Shown here: in pieces, positions 19,681-29,007 of the stretch
Numbering within the stretch: the stretch's first letter is position 1
Layout: each line of letters begins with the position of its first letter
Source of the DNA: Arenimonas sp.
GTDB lineage: Bacteria; Pseudomonadota; Alphaproteobacteria; Rhizobiales; Rhizobiaceae
DNA length: 64,000 nt
Reading direction: 5' to 3'
Assembly (NCBI GenBank): GCA_019459145.1
Contig: JAIBEK010000018.1
Location: 1-64,000, forward strand
The notes under the pieces: model-generated
What the model was told of the DNA's origin: nothing
Database searches by the model: none
The model's input: only the letters and a program-made list of their open reading frames with translations
Program-made: the position numbers and the translations under genes

Positions 19681-20750
19681 TGGACGACGTCGCCCTCGAG
19701 GCCGGCCGGCCACTCCGCCGTCGGGTCGAGGCGGACATAGGCGACGCCGGGCAGGCCGGTCTTGACCATTTCGATATGCTTGAGCAGCAACTCCGGATTG
19801 ATCTTCGCCTTGACCCGGAACATCAGCTTCTCGCGCTCGATCTGCGTTTCGACCGTCTTCGGCGTGAACTGCGCGACATTGGCGACGAAGGAGACGGTCG
19901 CCGGGATGATGTATTGCGGCGCCGCGTCGAGTTTCAGGCGTACCTCCGCGCCGATCGCGACCCGGCCCGCCTGATCGGTCGGCAGGAAGAAGCTCATGTA
20001 GACGTCGCCGAGATCGACCAGGTTGATCACCTTGCCGCCGCCGGCGACGATCTCGCCCGGCTGCGCGACGCGGAACTGGATGCGGCCGTCGCGCGGGGCG
20101 GTGAGCGTGCTGTCGGCGATCACCGTCTCGATGTTGTCGATCGCCGCCTTTGCCGCATCGGCGGCGGCTTCGGCGTTCACCACCTGGGCCTTGGCATAGC
20201 TGATCGCCGCATCGGCCGCGGCCGATTGGGCTTCGGCGGCGGCCAGGGCGGCGCGCGCACCTTCCGCTGCGGCCTGGTCATCCTCCAGCGTCTGCTGCGA
20301 AATGGTGCTGGAACTGGCGAGTTGCCTGGAGCGGGCAAACTTGCGGTCGGCCGAATCGAGCAGGATCTGACGCTGGGAGACGGCGGCGACGGCTGCCTTC
20401 TTCTCGGCATTGCGCTGTTCGACCAGCGCCTGCGCGGTCTCGATGCCGATATCGGCGCGGCGCTTCTCGGCCTCAGCCTGGCGCAACTGCGATTCCAACT
20501 GCTTGGTGTCCATCTGGGCGAGTGTCTCGCCGGCTTTGACGAAATCGCCTTCGTCGACGAAGATCTCGCTGATGCGCCCGGCGGTCTTGGCCGCTACGTC
20601 GATCTCGACCGCCTCGATCCGGCCATTGCCGCTGGCGATGCCGTCGGCGAGTTCCGAGGCCTGCAGCGACTGCCAGAGATAATAGCCGCCTCCTGCCGCC
20701 AGAGCGAGGACGAGGGCGACAATGATCGCGTTCCGGCTTGCTGGTTTCAC
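19677..20750 (-). CDS. yhiI: HlyD-family membrane-fusion adaptor (YhiI family), GTG start
   Basis: 357-aa periplasmic adaptor that links the RbbA/YhhJ inner-membrane complex to the outer envelope. An N-terminal anchor (residues 8-27) is followed by a biotinyl-lipoyl half, a long alanine-rich alpha-helical hairpin (about 75-185), and the second lipoyl half ([20 protein letters not shown]). An AGGAG element stands nine bases before the GTG; the open frame extends 33 codons upstream without homology. First gene of a three-gene operon. Confidence 0.9.
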   Translation of the reverse strand: MKPASRNAIIVALVLALAAGGGYYLWQSLQASELADGIASGNGRIEAVEIDVAAKTAGRISEIFVDEGDFVKAGETLAQMDTKQLESQLRQAEAEKRRADIGIETAQALVEQRNAEKKAAVAAVSQRQILLDSADRKFARSRQLASSSTISQQTLEDDQAAAEGARAALAAAEAQSAAADAAISYAKAQVVNAEAAADAAKAAIDNIETVIADSTLTAPRDGRIQFRVAQPGEIVAGGGKVINLVDLGDVYMSFFLPTDQAGRVAIGAEVRLKLDAAPQYIIPATVSFVANVAQFTPKTVETQIEREKLMFRVKAKINPELLLKHIEMVKTGLPGVAYVRLDPTAEWPAGLEGDVVQ

Positions 20751-20809
20751 CGCTTCGATCTCCTGCTGGCGCGCTGATCGCCGTGGCGGGCGATCGCTGT
20801 CGCAATTTC

Positions 20810-20823
20810 TAATCAGTCGATTA
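20810..20823 (-). promoter_or_regulatory. Palindrome in the yhiI promoter, TetR-operator-like
   Basis: TAATC-AGTC-GATTA lies about 60 bases upstream of the yhiI start. Its size and AT-rich symmetric arms resemble TetR/AcrR-family operators, and such regulators often control HlyD/ABC-2 operons. No TetR-type gene is present nearby, so the regulator is not known. Confidence 0.45.
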
Positions 20824-20921
20824 AAACAACATCCTCTTCGCAGGTGCAATAGCGGCGATGTGACAGTCTCGCGAATTTCGAAGCGATTTGAAGCAAGGGT
20901 GAGACAGGACGGCTTTCGTGC

Positions 20922-22316
20922 CTAAAGGCGCGGTGGTTCTGGCCAGTGTTTCACCCCGCCGGTCCATGTCTCGTAAAGCTTGGACAGCTTCAGCACGCGC
21001 ATGTCGTCAAAGCGCGGACCGACGATCTGCAGGCCGATCGGCATGCCGCTCTTCGAGAAGCCGCAATTGATCGAAGCGGCCGGCTGTTCGGACATGTTCC
21101 ACGGCACGGTGAAGGCGATGTGCTCGAAGGGCTGTTCCGGGTCGTTGGTCGGCGAGGCCCAATCGGCCGGATAGGAGACGATCGGGTTGGTCGGGGTCAG
21201 AAGGGCATCCACCGTGGTGAAAAGCCGGCCACAGGCCCTGCGCATCTCGATGGTCTGGCCAAAACCCTGCACCGCCTCGACGCCGGTGACGTCGGCGCCC
21301 TTTTCCGCCCATTGGTAGATATAGGGCAGGATTTTTGCGCGACGTTCGGCGGGGAGGTTGCGGATGTCGCCCCAGAACTTGGCGCGCCAGAATTTGTCCA
21401 GCCCGTCGAGCATGGCGCGTGTCATCACCGGCTGGACCTCGAAGACGATGGCGCCTGCGTCCTCGAAGCGTTTGGCAGCGGCAAGGACAGCGTCGCGGAT
21501 CTCCGGTACGGCCCCAAGACCACATCCGGCGTCGAGCATGACGCCGATGCGCATGCCGCGCACGTCGATCTCGTGATCCATCCAGTCTAGGTCGTTGGGC
21601 GGCAGGCTGGTGCCATCGCGCCAGTCGGGCCGCGACAGCGTCTCCATGGCGATCGCCGCATCCTCGACGCAGCGGGTCATTGGCCCGGCGCAGCGGCCGA
21701 CATAAAAAGGGTCGACCGGAATGCGGCCATGGCTCGGCTTCAAGCCGAACAGCCCGGTCCAGCCGGCCGGCAGGCGCACGGAACCGCCGATGTCGGTACC
21801 GATATGCAAGGGGCCGTAGCCGGCGGCACCGGCCGCCGCTGCCCCTGCGCTCGAGCCGCCGGGGTTCTGGCTGAGGTCCCAGGGATTGCGGCTCAAGGGG
21901 TGGAAGCTCGACAGACCGGAGGACAGCATGCCGTAGTCGGGGCAGGTGGTCTTGGCGAAGATCACCGCGCCGTCTTCCTTCATCCGGGCGGCGATCGGCG
22001 CGTCCGCCACGGCCGGGATCAGTTCGACTGCCGCCGTACCGAGCGGCACCGGCTGGCCCTTGGTGGCGATCAGCTCCTTGAGCGTCACCGGAATACCGTC
22101 GAGGACGCCCTGCGGCGCATCGCGCAGCCAGCGTTCCGTCGAGGCCTTCGCCTGGGCACGGGCGCTCTCCGGGTCATAGGCATAGAGCGCGGCGACATGC
22201 GGCTCGAAGGCCTCGATACGGGCTTCCACCGCCAGCCAGTATTCGTAAGGGGATAGCGTTTTCGCCCGGAAGTGGGCGAGGAGATCCTTGATGGTCAAAT
22301 GCAGGTCATCGGTCAT
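20922..22316 (-). CDS. Amidase (amidase-signature family)
   Basis: 464-aa amidase-signature hydrolase that would cleave a carboxamide to acid and ammonia. The catalytic triad is visible: Lys80 (PVTLKELIATKG), cis-Ser155 (NPGGSSAG) and nucleophile Ser179 (GTDIGGSVR). The GLFGLKPSHGRIP segment also matches the family. A long frame extends upstream, but the ATG used begins the family-like N-terminus (MTDDLHLTIKDLLAHF). It is the last gene after the peptide-type ABC genes, 40 bases after oppF, so it probably acts on an amide the transporter imports. Substrate unknown. Confidence 0.9.
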   Translation of the reverse strand: MTDDLHLTIKDLLAHFRAKTLSPYEYWLAVEARIEAFEPHVAALYAYDPESARAQAKASTERWLRDAPQGVLDGIPVTLKELIATKGQPVPLGTAAVELIPAVADAPIAARMKEDGAVIFAKTTCPDYGMLSSGLSSFHPLSRNPWDLSQNPGGSSAGAAAAGAAGYGPLHIGTDIGGSVRLPAGWTGLFGLKPSHGRIPVDPFYVGRCAGPMTRCVEDAAIAMETLSRPDWRDGTSLPPNDLDWMDHEIDVRGMRIGVMLDAGCGLGAVPEIRDAVLAAAKRFEDAGAIVFEVQPVMTRAMLDGLDKFWRAKFWGDIRNLPAERRAKILPYIYQWAEKGADVTGVEAVQGFGQTIEMRRACGRLFTTVDALLTPTNPIVSYPADWASPTNDPEQPFEHIAFTVPWNMSEQPAASINCGFSKSGMPIGLQIVGPRFDDMRVLKLSKLYETWTGGVKHWPEPPRL

Positions 22317-22356
22317 GTCGACATTCCGTCTCTGCTCAGATGAATTGGTTAGAAAT

Positions 22357-23355
22357 CTATTGCCCATCCGCCGATGGCGGTCGTGCGGCCATGTCCTCGG
22401 CCCTGTGGCAGGCGGTCTGGCGTCCCGGTGTGATTGTCCGCAACTCGGGCCGCTCGGTGGCGCAGCGCGCGATGGCGAGCGGACAGCGGTTGCGGAAGGC
22501 GCAGCCGCCGGTCTCGCTGAGCGGGGTGGGCGGCGGCGCACGTTCGGAAGGTTGTGGGCGGCCGAACCGCTCGATGCTCGGTTCGGCATCGGCCAGCACC
22601 TTCGTATAGGGATGCAGCGGCTGCTCGAAGACCTCGTGTGCCGCGCCCGTTTCGACGAGCCGCCCGCGATACATCACGCCGACCCGGTCGGCGATGCAGT
22701 CGACCACGGCGAGATTGTGGGTAATGAACAGGAAGGTCACGCCGCGCTTCGCGCGCAGATCCATCAACAGGTTGAGCACCTGCGCCTGGACCGACAGGTC
22801 GAGTGCCGAGACAGCCTCGTCGGCCACCACCAGCTTGGGTTCGGTGATGAGCGCGCGGGCGATCGCAATGCGCTGGCGCTGGCCGCCGGAAAACTCGTGG
22901 GGATGGCGCTCGGCATGCTCGGCTTTCAGCCCGACGCTCTCCAGCATGTCGATGACGCGTTCGCGGATTTCCGCCCGTCCGGGTTTTCGCGCCAGCACGT
23001 GCAGCGGTTCGGCGACGATGCGGCCGACCTTCTGGCGTGGGTCGAGCGAGCCGAACGGGTCCTGGAACACCATCTGGAAGTTTTCGCGCCGGCGCATCAG
23101 TTCCTTGGGGGGCAGCGAGAAGAGATCGTCGCCGTCGAAGATCACATGCCCGGACGTCGGTTTGTCGAGCGCCATGACGAGCCGCGCAAGCGTCGACTTG
23201 CCGCAACCGCTCTCGCCCACCAGGCCGAAGATCTCGCCGGCGTCGACGGTGAGCGACACTTCGTCGAGGGCGCGCGTGTGGTGCGGAGCGCCGAACAGGG
23301 AGTGGCTGACATAGTCGCGGGAAAGCGTGCGGATATCGAGGAGGGGACGGGTCAT
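22357..23355 (-). CDS. ABC transporter ATP-binding protein, oligopeptide type (OppF/DppF family)
   Basis: 332-aa ATPase with Walker A GESGCGKS (residues 47-54), signature FSGGQRQRIAIARAL, and Walker B LVVADEA. It keeps the cysteine-bearing C-terminal extension of the family (GGCAFRNRCPLAIARC), unlike DppF of the first operon. A repeat-filled 397-base gap separates it from the preceding ATPase gene, so its expression within the operon must cross several hairpins. Confidence 0.92.
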   Translation of the reverse strand: MTRPLLDIRTLSRDYVSHSLFGAPHHTRALDEVSLTVDAGEIFGLVGESGCGKSTLARLVMALDKPTSGHVIFDGDDLFSLPPKELMRRRENFQMVFQDPFGSLDPRQKVGRIVAEPLHVLARKPGRAEIRERVIDMLESVGLKAEHAERHPHEFSGGQRQRIAIARALITEPKLVVADEAVSALDLSVQAQVLNLLMDLRAKRGVTFLFITHNLAVVDCIADRVGVMYRGRLVETGAAHEVFEQPLHPYTKVLADAEPSIERFGRPQPSERAPPPTPLSETGGCAFRNRCPLAIARCATERPELRTITPGRQTACHRAEDMAARPPSADGQ

Positions 23356-23752
23356 GGGTTGCGCGCCCCTCGCCCCTCATCCGCCTGCCGGCACCTTCTC
23401 CCCGTCTTGACGGGGAGAAGGGACGAGCGGCACCGCGTCGGCCGCTCCCTCTCCCCCTTGTGGGCAAGGCAATCCCATATGGGATGCCTGGGGCGACTCC
23501 AGCCTCCCTCTTCTCCCCAGCGGGGAGAAGTGCCGAGCGTATGCGAGGCGATGAGGGGGCTGCCCGGCACACCTTGTGCGCTTCGCGCCCCCCTCATCCG
23601 GCCCTGCGGGCCACCTTCTCCCCGCTGGGGAGAAGAGGGAGCCTGCTTCGTGCGCTGCTCAAAATCCATATGCGATTCCCCTGCCCTTTGCGGGGAGAGG
23701 GTCAGGGTGAGGGGCATCTCTACAAACGGAAAGCTTCGGAAACGGCCGCCCA
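23356..23752. repeat. Cluster of palindromic repeats between the two opp ATPase genes
   Basis: This 397-base gap has no gene. It holds several copies of a CTTCTCCCC...GGGGAGAAG palindrome: 23394-23421 (11-bp arms, 6-base loop), 23510-23530 (9-bp arms, 3-base loop) and 23615-23635 (9-bp arms, 3-base loop). A partial version stands near 23680-23720, plus an AGGCAATCCC/GGGATGCCT hairpin at 23467-23490. Flanking phrases such as CCTCATCCG also recur in both orientations. The pattern matches the mosaic palindromic intergenic elements that are abundant in rhizobial genomes. Confidence 0.75.
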
Positions 23753-24736
23753 TCACTTCGCCTCCTCTTCCGTCGCCCGGATACAGCGCACGCCGCGGCC
23801 GTCGGCAAGGCTCGTCCAGCGGGGTTCACCCGCGCGGCAGGCGTCAATCACGTCCGGACAGCGATCGGAGAAGACGCAGCCGGGCGGCAGCCGGTCGAAG
23901 CCGGGCACAGTGCCGCGGATGGTCGAAAGCCGGCCGCCGTCGCCGATGCGCTTCGGTACGGCGGCGATCAGGCCCCGCGTATAGGGATTGCGCGGCACCG
24001 TCAGCACGTCCCGAGTCGCGCCTTCTTCCATCCGGCGCCCGGCATAGAGCACCAGGGTGCGCCGGCACATGCGGGCGATGACGCCGAGATCGTGGCTGAC
24101 CAGCATCAGTGCCATGCCATATTCGCCGGCCAACTCGCCCAGAATGTCGAGCACCTCCGCTTGCACCGTGACGTCGAGCGCGGTGGTCGGTTCGTCGGCG
24201 ATCAGCAGGGCGGGCTTCAACGCCAGCGCAATGGCGATGCCGACCCGCTGGCGCTGGCCGCCGGACATTTCGTGCGGATAGCTCTTAGCCCGGCGTTTCG
24301 CATCGGGAATGCGGACCTGGTCGAGCAGGTCCACGGCCTGCGCCCGCGCGTCGCGCCAGGAGAGGCCCCTGTGCCAGACCAGTCCTTCGGCAATCTGGTC
24401 GCCGATGGTCATAGCCGGGTTGAGCGCGGTCATCGGTTCCTGGAAGATCATGCCGATGCGGTCGCCGCGGATCTCGCACAGGCGCTCCTCCGATGCCTCG
24501 ATCAAGTTTTCGCCGTCAAGCGCGATCGTGCCGGTCGCTTCTGCCACGCCGGGCAACAGCCCCATGATCGAAAGCGCCAGCAGCGACTTGCCCGATCCGC
24601 TTTCGCCGACTACGCCCAGCGTGTCACCGGCGTCGAGATCGAAGGCCATGTCGGTCAGGATCGGCACGCGGCGCCCGTCGCCGAGGCGGATCGACACGGA
24701 GAGATCACGAACGGAGAGGAGAGGGGCGTCCGTCAT
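23753..24736 (-). CDS. ABC transporter ATP-binding protein, oligopeptide type (OppD/DppD family)
   Basis: 327-aa ATPase with Walker A GESGSGKS (44-51), signature MSGGQRQRVGIAIAL, Walker [14 protein letters not shown], and a C-terminal cysteine motif (PPGCVFSDRCPDVIDAC). A GTG two codons upstream is in frame, but a GGGGAGG site is properly spaced for this ATG. It begins two bases after the preceding permease stop. Confidence 0.92.
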   Translation of the reverse strand: MTDAPLLSVRDLSVSIRLGDGRRVPILTDMAFDLDAGDTLGVVGESGSGKSLLALSIMGLLPGVAEATGTIALDGENLIEASEERLCEIRGDRIGMIFQEPMTALNPAMTIGDQIAEGLVWHRGLSWRDARAQAVDLLDQVRIPDAKRRAKSYPHEMSGGQRQRVGIAIALALKPALLIADEPTTALDVTVQAEVLDILGELAGEYGMALMLVSHDLGVIARMCRRTLVLYAGRRMEEGATRDVLTVPRNPYTRGLIAAVPKRIGDGGRLSTIRGTVPGFDRLPPGCVFSDRCPDVIDACRAGEPRWTSLADGRGVRCIRATEEEAK

Positions 24737-24738
24737 CG

Positions 24739-25611
24739 TCACATCCTCCCCTTGTCGCGCGGATCGAGCAGGTCGCGCAACCCGTCGCCCAGCATGTTGA
24801 AGCCGAAGACGGTGAGTGCGATGGCAAGGCCCGGCAGGATTGCGAGCCAGGGCGCCAGGCCGAGATAGGTCTGGGCATCGGCCAGCATGCGGCCCCAGGT
24901 GGGCGCCGGCGGTGGCATGCCGAGGCCGAGGAAGCTCAGGCCCGCCTCGGTCAGGATTGCCAGGCCGAGCTGGATCGTTGCCTGGACGATGATCTGGCTG
25001 GAGATGTTGGGAAGGACGTGTTCGAACGTGATCAGCAAGGGTCCCTTGCCGGCGCCGCGGGCGGCGAGCACATAGTCGCGCGCCCAGATCTGCCGGGCGG
25101 CACTGACCGTTACCCGGGCGAAGACCGGCACCATGAAGACGGCGATGGCGATGATCGCGGTGAAGCGGCCCGACCCCATCAGCGCGCCGAGCATCATCGC
25201 CGAGAGGATCGGCGGCACGGCGAAGATCACGTCATTGGCCCGCATGACGAAGGCTTCGGTCAGTCCCCGGCGCGCGGCGGCAAGCACGCCGAGTGCGGTG
25301 CCGGCCGCGCCGCCGAGCGCGACGGCGATCGCCGCCGTCGACAGCGAGTTCCACGCCCCGACCATCAGCATCGAGGCGATGTCGCGGCCGAACTGGTCGG
25401 TGCCGAGCAGGCCATGGGCGAGCGGCGCCTTCAGCTTGTGGATGATCTGCATCCTGGTCGGCGGAAGCGGCGTCCAGATGAGCGACAGCAGGGCCACCGC
25501 CGCCAGCGCCAGGATGATCGCGCCGCCGATCGCCAGATTGGGCCGGCGCAGGATCAGCCACGGGCTGCCGGCCGCAGGTCTTGCCGTGGTCTTGTCGACG
25601 GGTGCGCTCAT
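24739..25611 (-). CDS. ABC transporter permease, oligopeptide type (OppC/DppC family)
   Basis: 290-aa permease with the OppC N-terminal helix, the HGLLGTDQFGRDIASMLMVG signature near residue 68, six hydrophobic segments, and the EAA loop (DYVLAARGAGKGPLLITF) near 178. Overlaps the preceding oppB-type gene by ATGA. Part of a single minus-strand operon from the binding protein to the amidase. Confidence 0.92.
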   Translation of the reverse strand: MSAPVDKTTARPAAGSPWLILRRPNLAIGGAIILALAAVALLSLIWTPLPPTRMQIIHKLKAPLAHGLLGTDQFGRDIASMLMVGAWNSLSTAAIAVALGGAAGTALGVLAAARRGLTEAFVMRANDVIFAVPPILSAMMLGALMGSGRFTAIIAIAVFMVPVFARVTVSAARQIWARDYVLAARGAGKGPLLITFEHVLPNISSQIIVQATIQLGLAILTEAGLSFLGLGMPPPAPTWGRMLADAQTYLGLAPWLAILPGLAIALTVFGFNMLGDGLRDLLDPRDKGRM

Positions 25612-26558
25612 CGGCCGTGCCCCCTCAGCCGCGGATCGAGGATCAGGTAGGCGATGTCGACCAGGAAGTTCATGATGATGACGAGGCCGGCGAAGAACAG
25701 CACCACATCCTGCATGACGATGACGTCGCGCTGGCTCAGCGCCTGATAGGCGAGGCGGCCAAGGCCGGGCAGGCTGAAGACGTTCTCGATCAGGATGGCG
25801 CCGGCGATCAGGAAGGTGAATTGCAGTCCGAGAATGGTGATGACCGGCACCAGCGCGTTGGGCACGGCATGGCGCCAGAGTGCTGCCCGGCGCGGCAGGC
25901 CCTTGGCGCGAGCGGTGCGGACGAAATCCTCGTGCAGCACTTCGAGCACCGCGGACCGCGTCACCCGCGTCAGCACGCCGGCCTGCGGCAAAGCCAGGGC
26001 TATCGCCGGCAGGAGCAGGGCCTTGAGCCCGGCGAGTATCCCCGCCTCCCAGCCGGGAAATCCGCCGGCCGGCGTCCAGCCGAGCGAGATCGAGAAGGCG
26101 AGGATCAACAGAAGCGCAACCCAGAAGCCGGGCACGGCGATGAACAGCTGGGAGAGTATGCCGGCGAGATAGTCGAAGCTCGAATTGCGTTTTGCCGCCG
26201 AGGCGACGCCGAGCGGGATGGCGATCACGACCGAGATCAGGATCGCCATCACGGCGAGCGGCAGGGTGACGGCCAGGCGCTCGGCAATCAGGCCGGCCAC
26301 GGGCACGCCATAGGTATAGGAATTGCCGAGATCGCCGGTCGCCAGGCCGCCGAGCCAGAGGAAATAGCGCACCAGCAACGGCTGATCGAGGCCGAGTTCG
26401 TGGCGAAGAGCGGCCAGCGTGTCGGGGCTCGCCGAGGTGCCGAGCATGATCGCCGCCGGATCGCCGGGCAGCACGTCCATGACGACGAAGATCAGGACGG
26501 AGACGGCGGCGAGCGTCAGGAGAAGACTGCCGAGCCGGCGGGTGATAAGCGTTAGCAT
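25608..26558 (-). CDS. ABC transporter permease, oligopeptide type (OppB/DppB family)
   Basis: 316-aa permease beginning MLTLITRRLGSLLLTL, with MDVLPGDPAAIML near residue 30, LGLDQPLLVRYFLWLGGLATGDLG near 62, and EAA loop EDFVRTARAKGLPRRAAL near 215. The open frame reads 27 codons further up into an intergenic repeat; homology and a GAGAAG site support the start used. Confidence 0.92.
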   Translation of the reverse strand: MLTLITRRLGSLLLTLAAVSVLIFVVMDVLPGDPAAIMLGTSASPDTLAALRHELGLDQPLLVRYFLWLGGLATGDLGNSYTYGVPVAGLIAERLAVTLPLAVMAILISVVIAIPLGVASAAKRNSSFDYLAGILSQLFIAVPGFWVALLLILAFSISLGWTPAGGFPGWEAGILAGLKALLLPAIALALPQAGVLTRVTRSAVLEVLHEDFVRTARAKGLPRRAALWRHAVPNALVPVITILGLQFTFLIAGAILIENVFSLPGLGRLAYQALSQRDVIVMQDVVLFFAGLVIIMNFLVDIAYLILDPRLRGHGR

Positions 26559-26577
26559 GGGAGGCTTCTCATCGTAT

Positions 26578-26775
26578 GACACCCCCTCTGGCCTGCCGGC
26601 CATCTCCCCCCACAAGGGGGGAGAAGACCAGACGGACAACTTGCAAACTTGCCCCAGTGATCGCGCGGTGATTTGGATTCAGCCAGACCCTGGAAATCTT
26701 GGTTGGAGGCAGGACGGCGGCCCCGGGTCCTCTCCCCCCTTGTGGGGGAGATGGCCGGCAGGCCAGAGGGGGAGA
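26578..26775. repeat. Pair of inverted copies of a 45-bp palindromic repeat upstream of oppB
   Basis: Copy A (26578-26624) and copy B (26731-26775) are nearly identical over about 45 bases but in opposite orientation. Each contains CTCTGGCCTGCCGGCCATCT and then an own hairpin, C-run/ACAA/G-run. About 105 bases separate them, so the whole forms a large potential stem-loop between the binding-protein gene and the permease genes. The C-run hairpin is related to but distinct from the repeats at 23.4-23.7 kb. Rhizobial intergenic mosaic-type element by appearance. Confidence 0.75.
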
Positions 26776-26811
26776 CAGTCATTCTGGGCCTCGATCCAGC
26801 TGAGCCGTTCC

Positions 26812-28335
26812 TCACTCCTCCCAATAGACCTCGGTCAGCACGTTGGACGGGATCGGCTCGTTTTCCCACAGGCCCTTCAGCTTCTTGTCCCAGATGCCGA
26901 GCTTGGGCATGACGAACAGGAACAGCGCCGGCACGTCCTCGGCGAGGATCTTCTGCGCCTCGCCGTAGAGCTTGTCCTGTTCTGCGGCGTCGGCAGTCGC
27001 CTCGATCTTCTTCAGGATCTCGGCGAAGGCAGGGTTGTCATAGCCGAAATAGTAGGGGTCTCGGGCATAGATGTCGATGTCCATCGGCTCGGCATGGGCG
27101 ACGATGGTCATGTCGAAGTCGCGACCCTTGAAGACGTCCTGCACCCATTTGGCCGGGAACTCGGTCGGCTCGATGTTCATCGTCACGCCGATCTCGGCAA
27201 ATAGCGCTTGCATCACCTGGGCGGAACGCGGCGCGTAGGCCATTTGCGGCGTCTTGATCGTGAAGGTGAAGCCGTCCGGATAGCCGGCCTCTGCCAGAAG
27301 CGCCTTGGCCTTTTCCGGATCGTAGGGGTAGGTGCCGGTCAGGTCGATGTATCCGCGGTCGTTGGGCGTGTAGTGGCTGCCGATCGGCGTGCCGTAGCCC
27401 GACCAAGCGCCGTCGACGATCACCGAGCGGTCGAGCGCCATCATCAGCGCCTGGCGCACGCGCTTGTCGTCAAACGGCTTGCGCTGGTTGTTCATGCCGG
27501 CCACGACCTTGAGCTCGGTATTGCCGATCACGGTCGTCAGTTTCGCGTCGTCCTTGAAGCTTTCCACCAGTTCCGGCGCGCCGAATTCCGGGAAGGCGTC
27601 GACATCGCCCGATTTCAGCGCGGCGGCCTGCGCCTGCGGATCGGCGATGAAGCGGAAGGTGACCCTGTCCAGCTTCACCTTGATGTCTTCGTTCCAGTAG
27701 TCGGGATTGGCGGAAAGCTCCACCTTGTCGCCCTTGGCCCAGCTGACAAACTTGAAGGGGCCGGTGCCGATCGGCGTGATCTTGGCCTCAGCCGCGCTCT
27801 TGGTGCCCACGATCACCGAGGACGGCCAGCCGAGCCAGTAGAGCAGGCTGCCGGCCGGTTCCTTCAGCTTCAGCACCAGGGTTGCGGCATCTGGCGTCTC
27901 GATCGTGTCGATGGCAGCGAAGAAGCGCTTCTGCGGATTGACGCTGTCGGCGCCGCGGGCACGCTCCAGCGAGGCCTTGGCCACGGCCGAATCGAATACC
28001 TCGCCGTCATGGAATTTCACGTCGTCTTCGAGCTTGAAGGTATAGGTCAGACCGTCCTCGGAGATCTCCCAGCTTTTTGCCAGCTGCGGCTTGATCTTGC
28101 CGTCGCGGTCGATCGTCACCAGACCCTCGAAGATGTTCTGCCAGGTGACCTGGCCGATGGCGACGGGTGCGGCAATCGTCGGGTCGAGGCCGGCCGGCTC
28201 GATGGTCATGCCGAGCGTCAGGTCTTTCTGGGCGGCCAGCGCCGGACCGGAGAGAATGACGGCCACGGTGGCGGCAAGGCCGAGCGCAAGACTGCGGAGG
28301 AGATTGGGCCTGGCGGCGAGCAAAGCATCGGTCAT
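26812..28335 (-). CDS. ABC transporter periplasmic substrate-binding protein, oligopeptide type
   Basis: 507-aa SBP family 5 protein. After an N-terminal segment and signal region (RSLALGLAATVAVILSGPALAA) comes LGMTIEPAGLDPTIAAP, a typical family start. YTFKLEDDVKFHDGEVF stands near residue 95, the PIGTGPFKFVSWAKGDKVEL motif near 180, and KPFDDKRVRQALMMALDR near 285. A GGGGA site precedes the ATG; the longer frame upstream has no homology. First gene of the operon with two permeases, two ATPases and an amidase. Ligand class: peptide, nickel or amide; not determinable here. Confidence 0.92.
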   Translation of the reverse strand: MTDALLAARPNLLRSLALGLAATVAVILSGPALAAQKDLTLGMTIEPAGLDPTIAAPVAIGQVTWQNIFEGLVTIDRDGKIKPQLAKSWEISEDGLTYTFKLEDDVKFHDGEVFDSAVAKASLERARGADSVNPQKRFFAAIDTIETPDAATLVLKLKEPAGSLLYWLGWPSSVIVGTKSAAEAKITPIGTGPFKFVSWAKGDKVELSANPDYWNEDIKVKLDRVTFRFIADPQAQAAALKSGDVDAFPEFGAPELVESFKDDAKLTTVIGNTELKVVAGMNNQRKPFDDKRVRQALMMALDRSVIVDGAWSGYGTPIGSHYTPNDRGYIDLTGTYPYDPEKAKALLAEAGYPDGFTFTIKTPQMAYAPRSAQVMQALFAEIGVTMNIEPTEFPAKWVQDVFKGRDFDMTIVAHAEPMDIDIYARDPYYFGYDNPAFAEILKKIEATADAAEQDKLYGEAQKILAEDVPALFLFVMPKLGIWDKKLKGLWENEPIPSNVLTEVYWEE

Positions 28336-28587
28336 GAAATTCCCCTGTTCCTGGCGCTCTTTCCGTTCGGGCCTTTCAGCCCATGGCGCACTGCAACAAA
28401 TACTGGCATCTCGCCGGCCCGCACACAATGCGGTTTTTGTGTTGGCATTCAGCGCAAGCCTCGGCCGGCGGAACCGATCCGCGGGTGAACGGCCGGCGTC
28501 GAGCCTGGGGGATGGTGAGCAGACCACAAACGCGCGGACGTCGGCTGCGATGGCGAAAAGTGGTAAGGCCAGCGAGCGGCCAGCGTG

Positions 28588-28884
28588 TCAGGCGACGGCC
28601 TTTTGGCCGCCGGACGAATCCTGCCCGGTGCCGTCGCCATCGGCCAGCATGCCGGCCTGGCGGGCGGCGGCGATGAAGGCCTTGCGGGCGACAAACACGG
28701 CCTCGTCGGTTTCGATCGCCAGCCGGCACCAGCGCTTGGCCCGTTCAAAGGCGACGCCGCTGCGGGTCGGCCATTCCTCCTCGAGGAAATAGAGGGCGTC
28801 ATAGGGTTCGCGGAACGTTCGCTTCAATCCGGATTGCAGCTTGAGTTCGACCGGATCGGTCCAGGTGGAATTGCCAGGGGTCAT
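28588..28884 (-). CDS. DUF982 family protein
   Basis: 98-aa cytoplasmic protein with the DUF982 pattern: WTDPVELKL, a conserved REPYDALYFLEEEWPTRSG block, then AKRWCRLAIETDEAVFVARKAFIAAARQAGM. DUF982 proteins are small, of unknown function, and largely confined to Rhizobiales. An ATG four codons upstream is in frame, but the GGAGAAGG site lies between the two ATGs and fits the downstream one. No operon partner is evident. Confidence 0.8.
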   Translation of the reverse strand: MTPGNSTWTDPVELKLQSGLKRTFREPYDALYFLEEEWPTRSGVAFERAKRWCRLAIETDEAVFVARKAFIAAARQAGMLADGDGTGQDSSGGQKAVA

Positions 28885-29007
28885 TGCCTTCTCCATTACG
28901 CCGACACGAACATTCGGGCCGGGAAAAGGTTCCCGCGATTTTTTTGACTTTATTTCAAATGTTTGTGTGGCGACAATGTGGGGCGCCGCTGCACCACCTT
29001 GGCCGTT

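Noticed and set aside
23356..23752. Possible CRISPR array
   Set aside because: The repeats are palindromic, unevenly spaced and in mixed orientation, with no uniform spacers and no cas genes.
22288..24081. 597-aa open frame on the plus strand opposite the opp ATPase genes
   Set aside because: Antisense composition, no motifs, and it runs through the palindromic repeat cluster.
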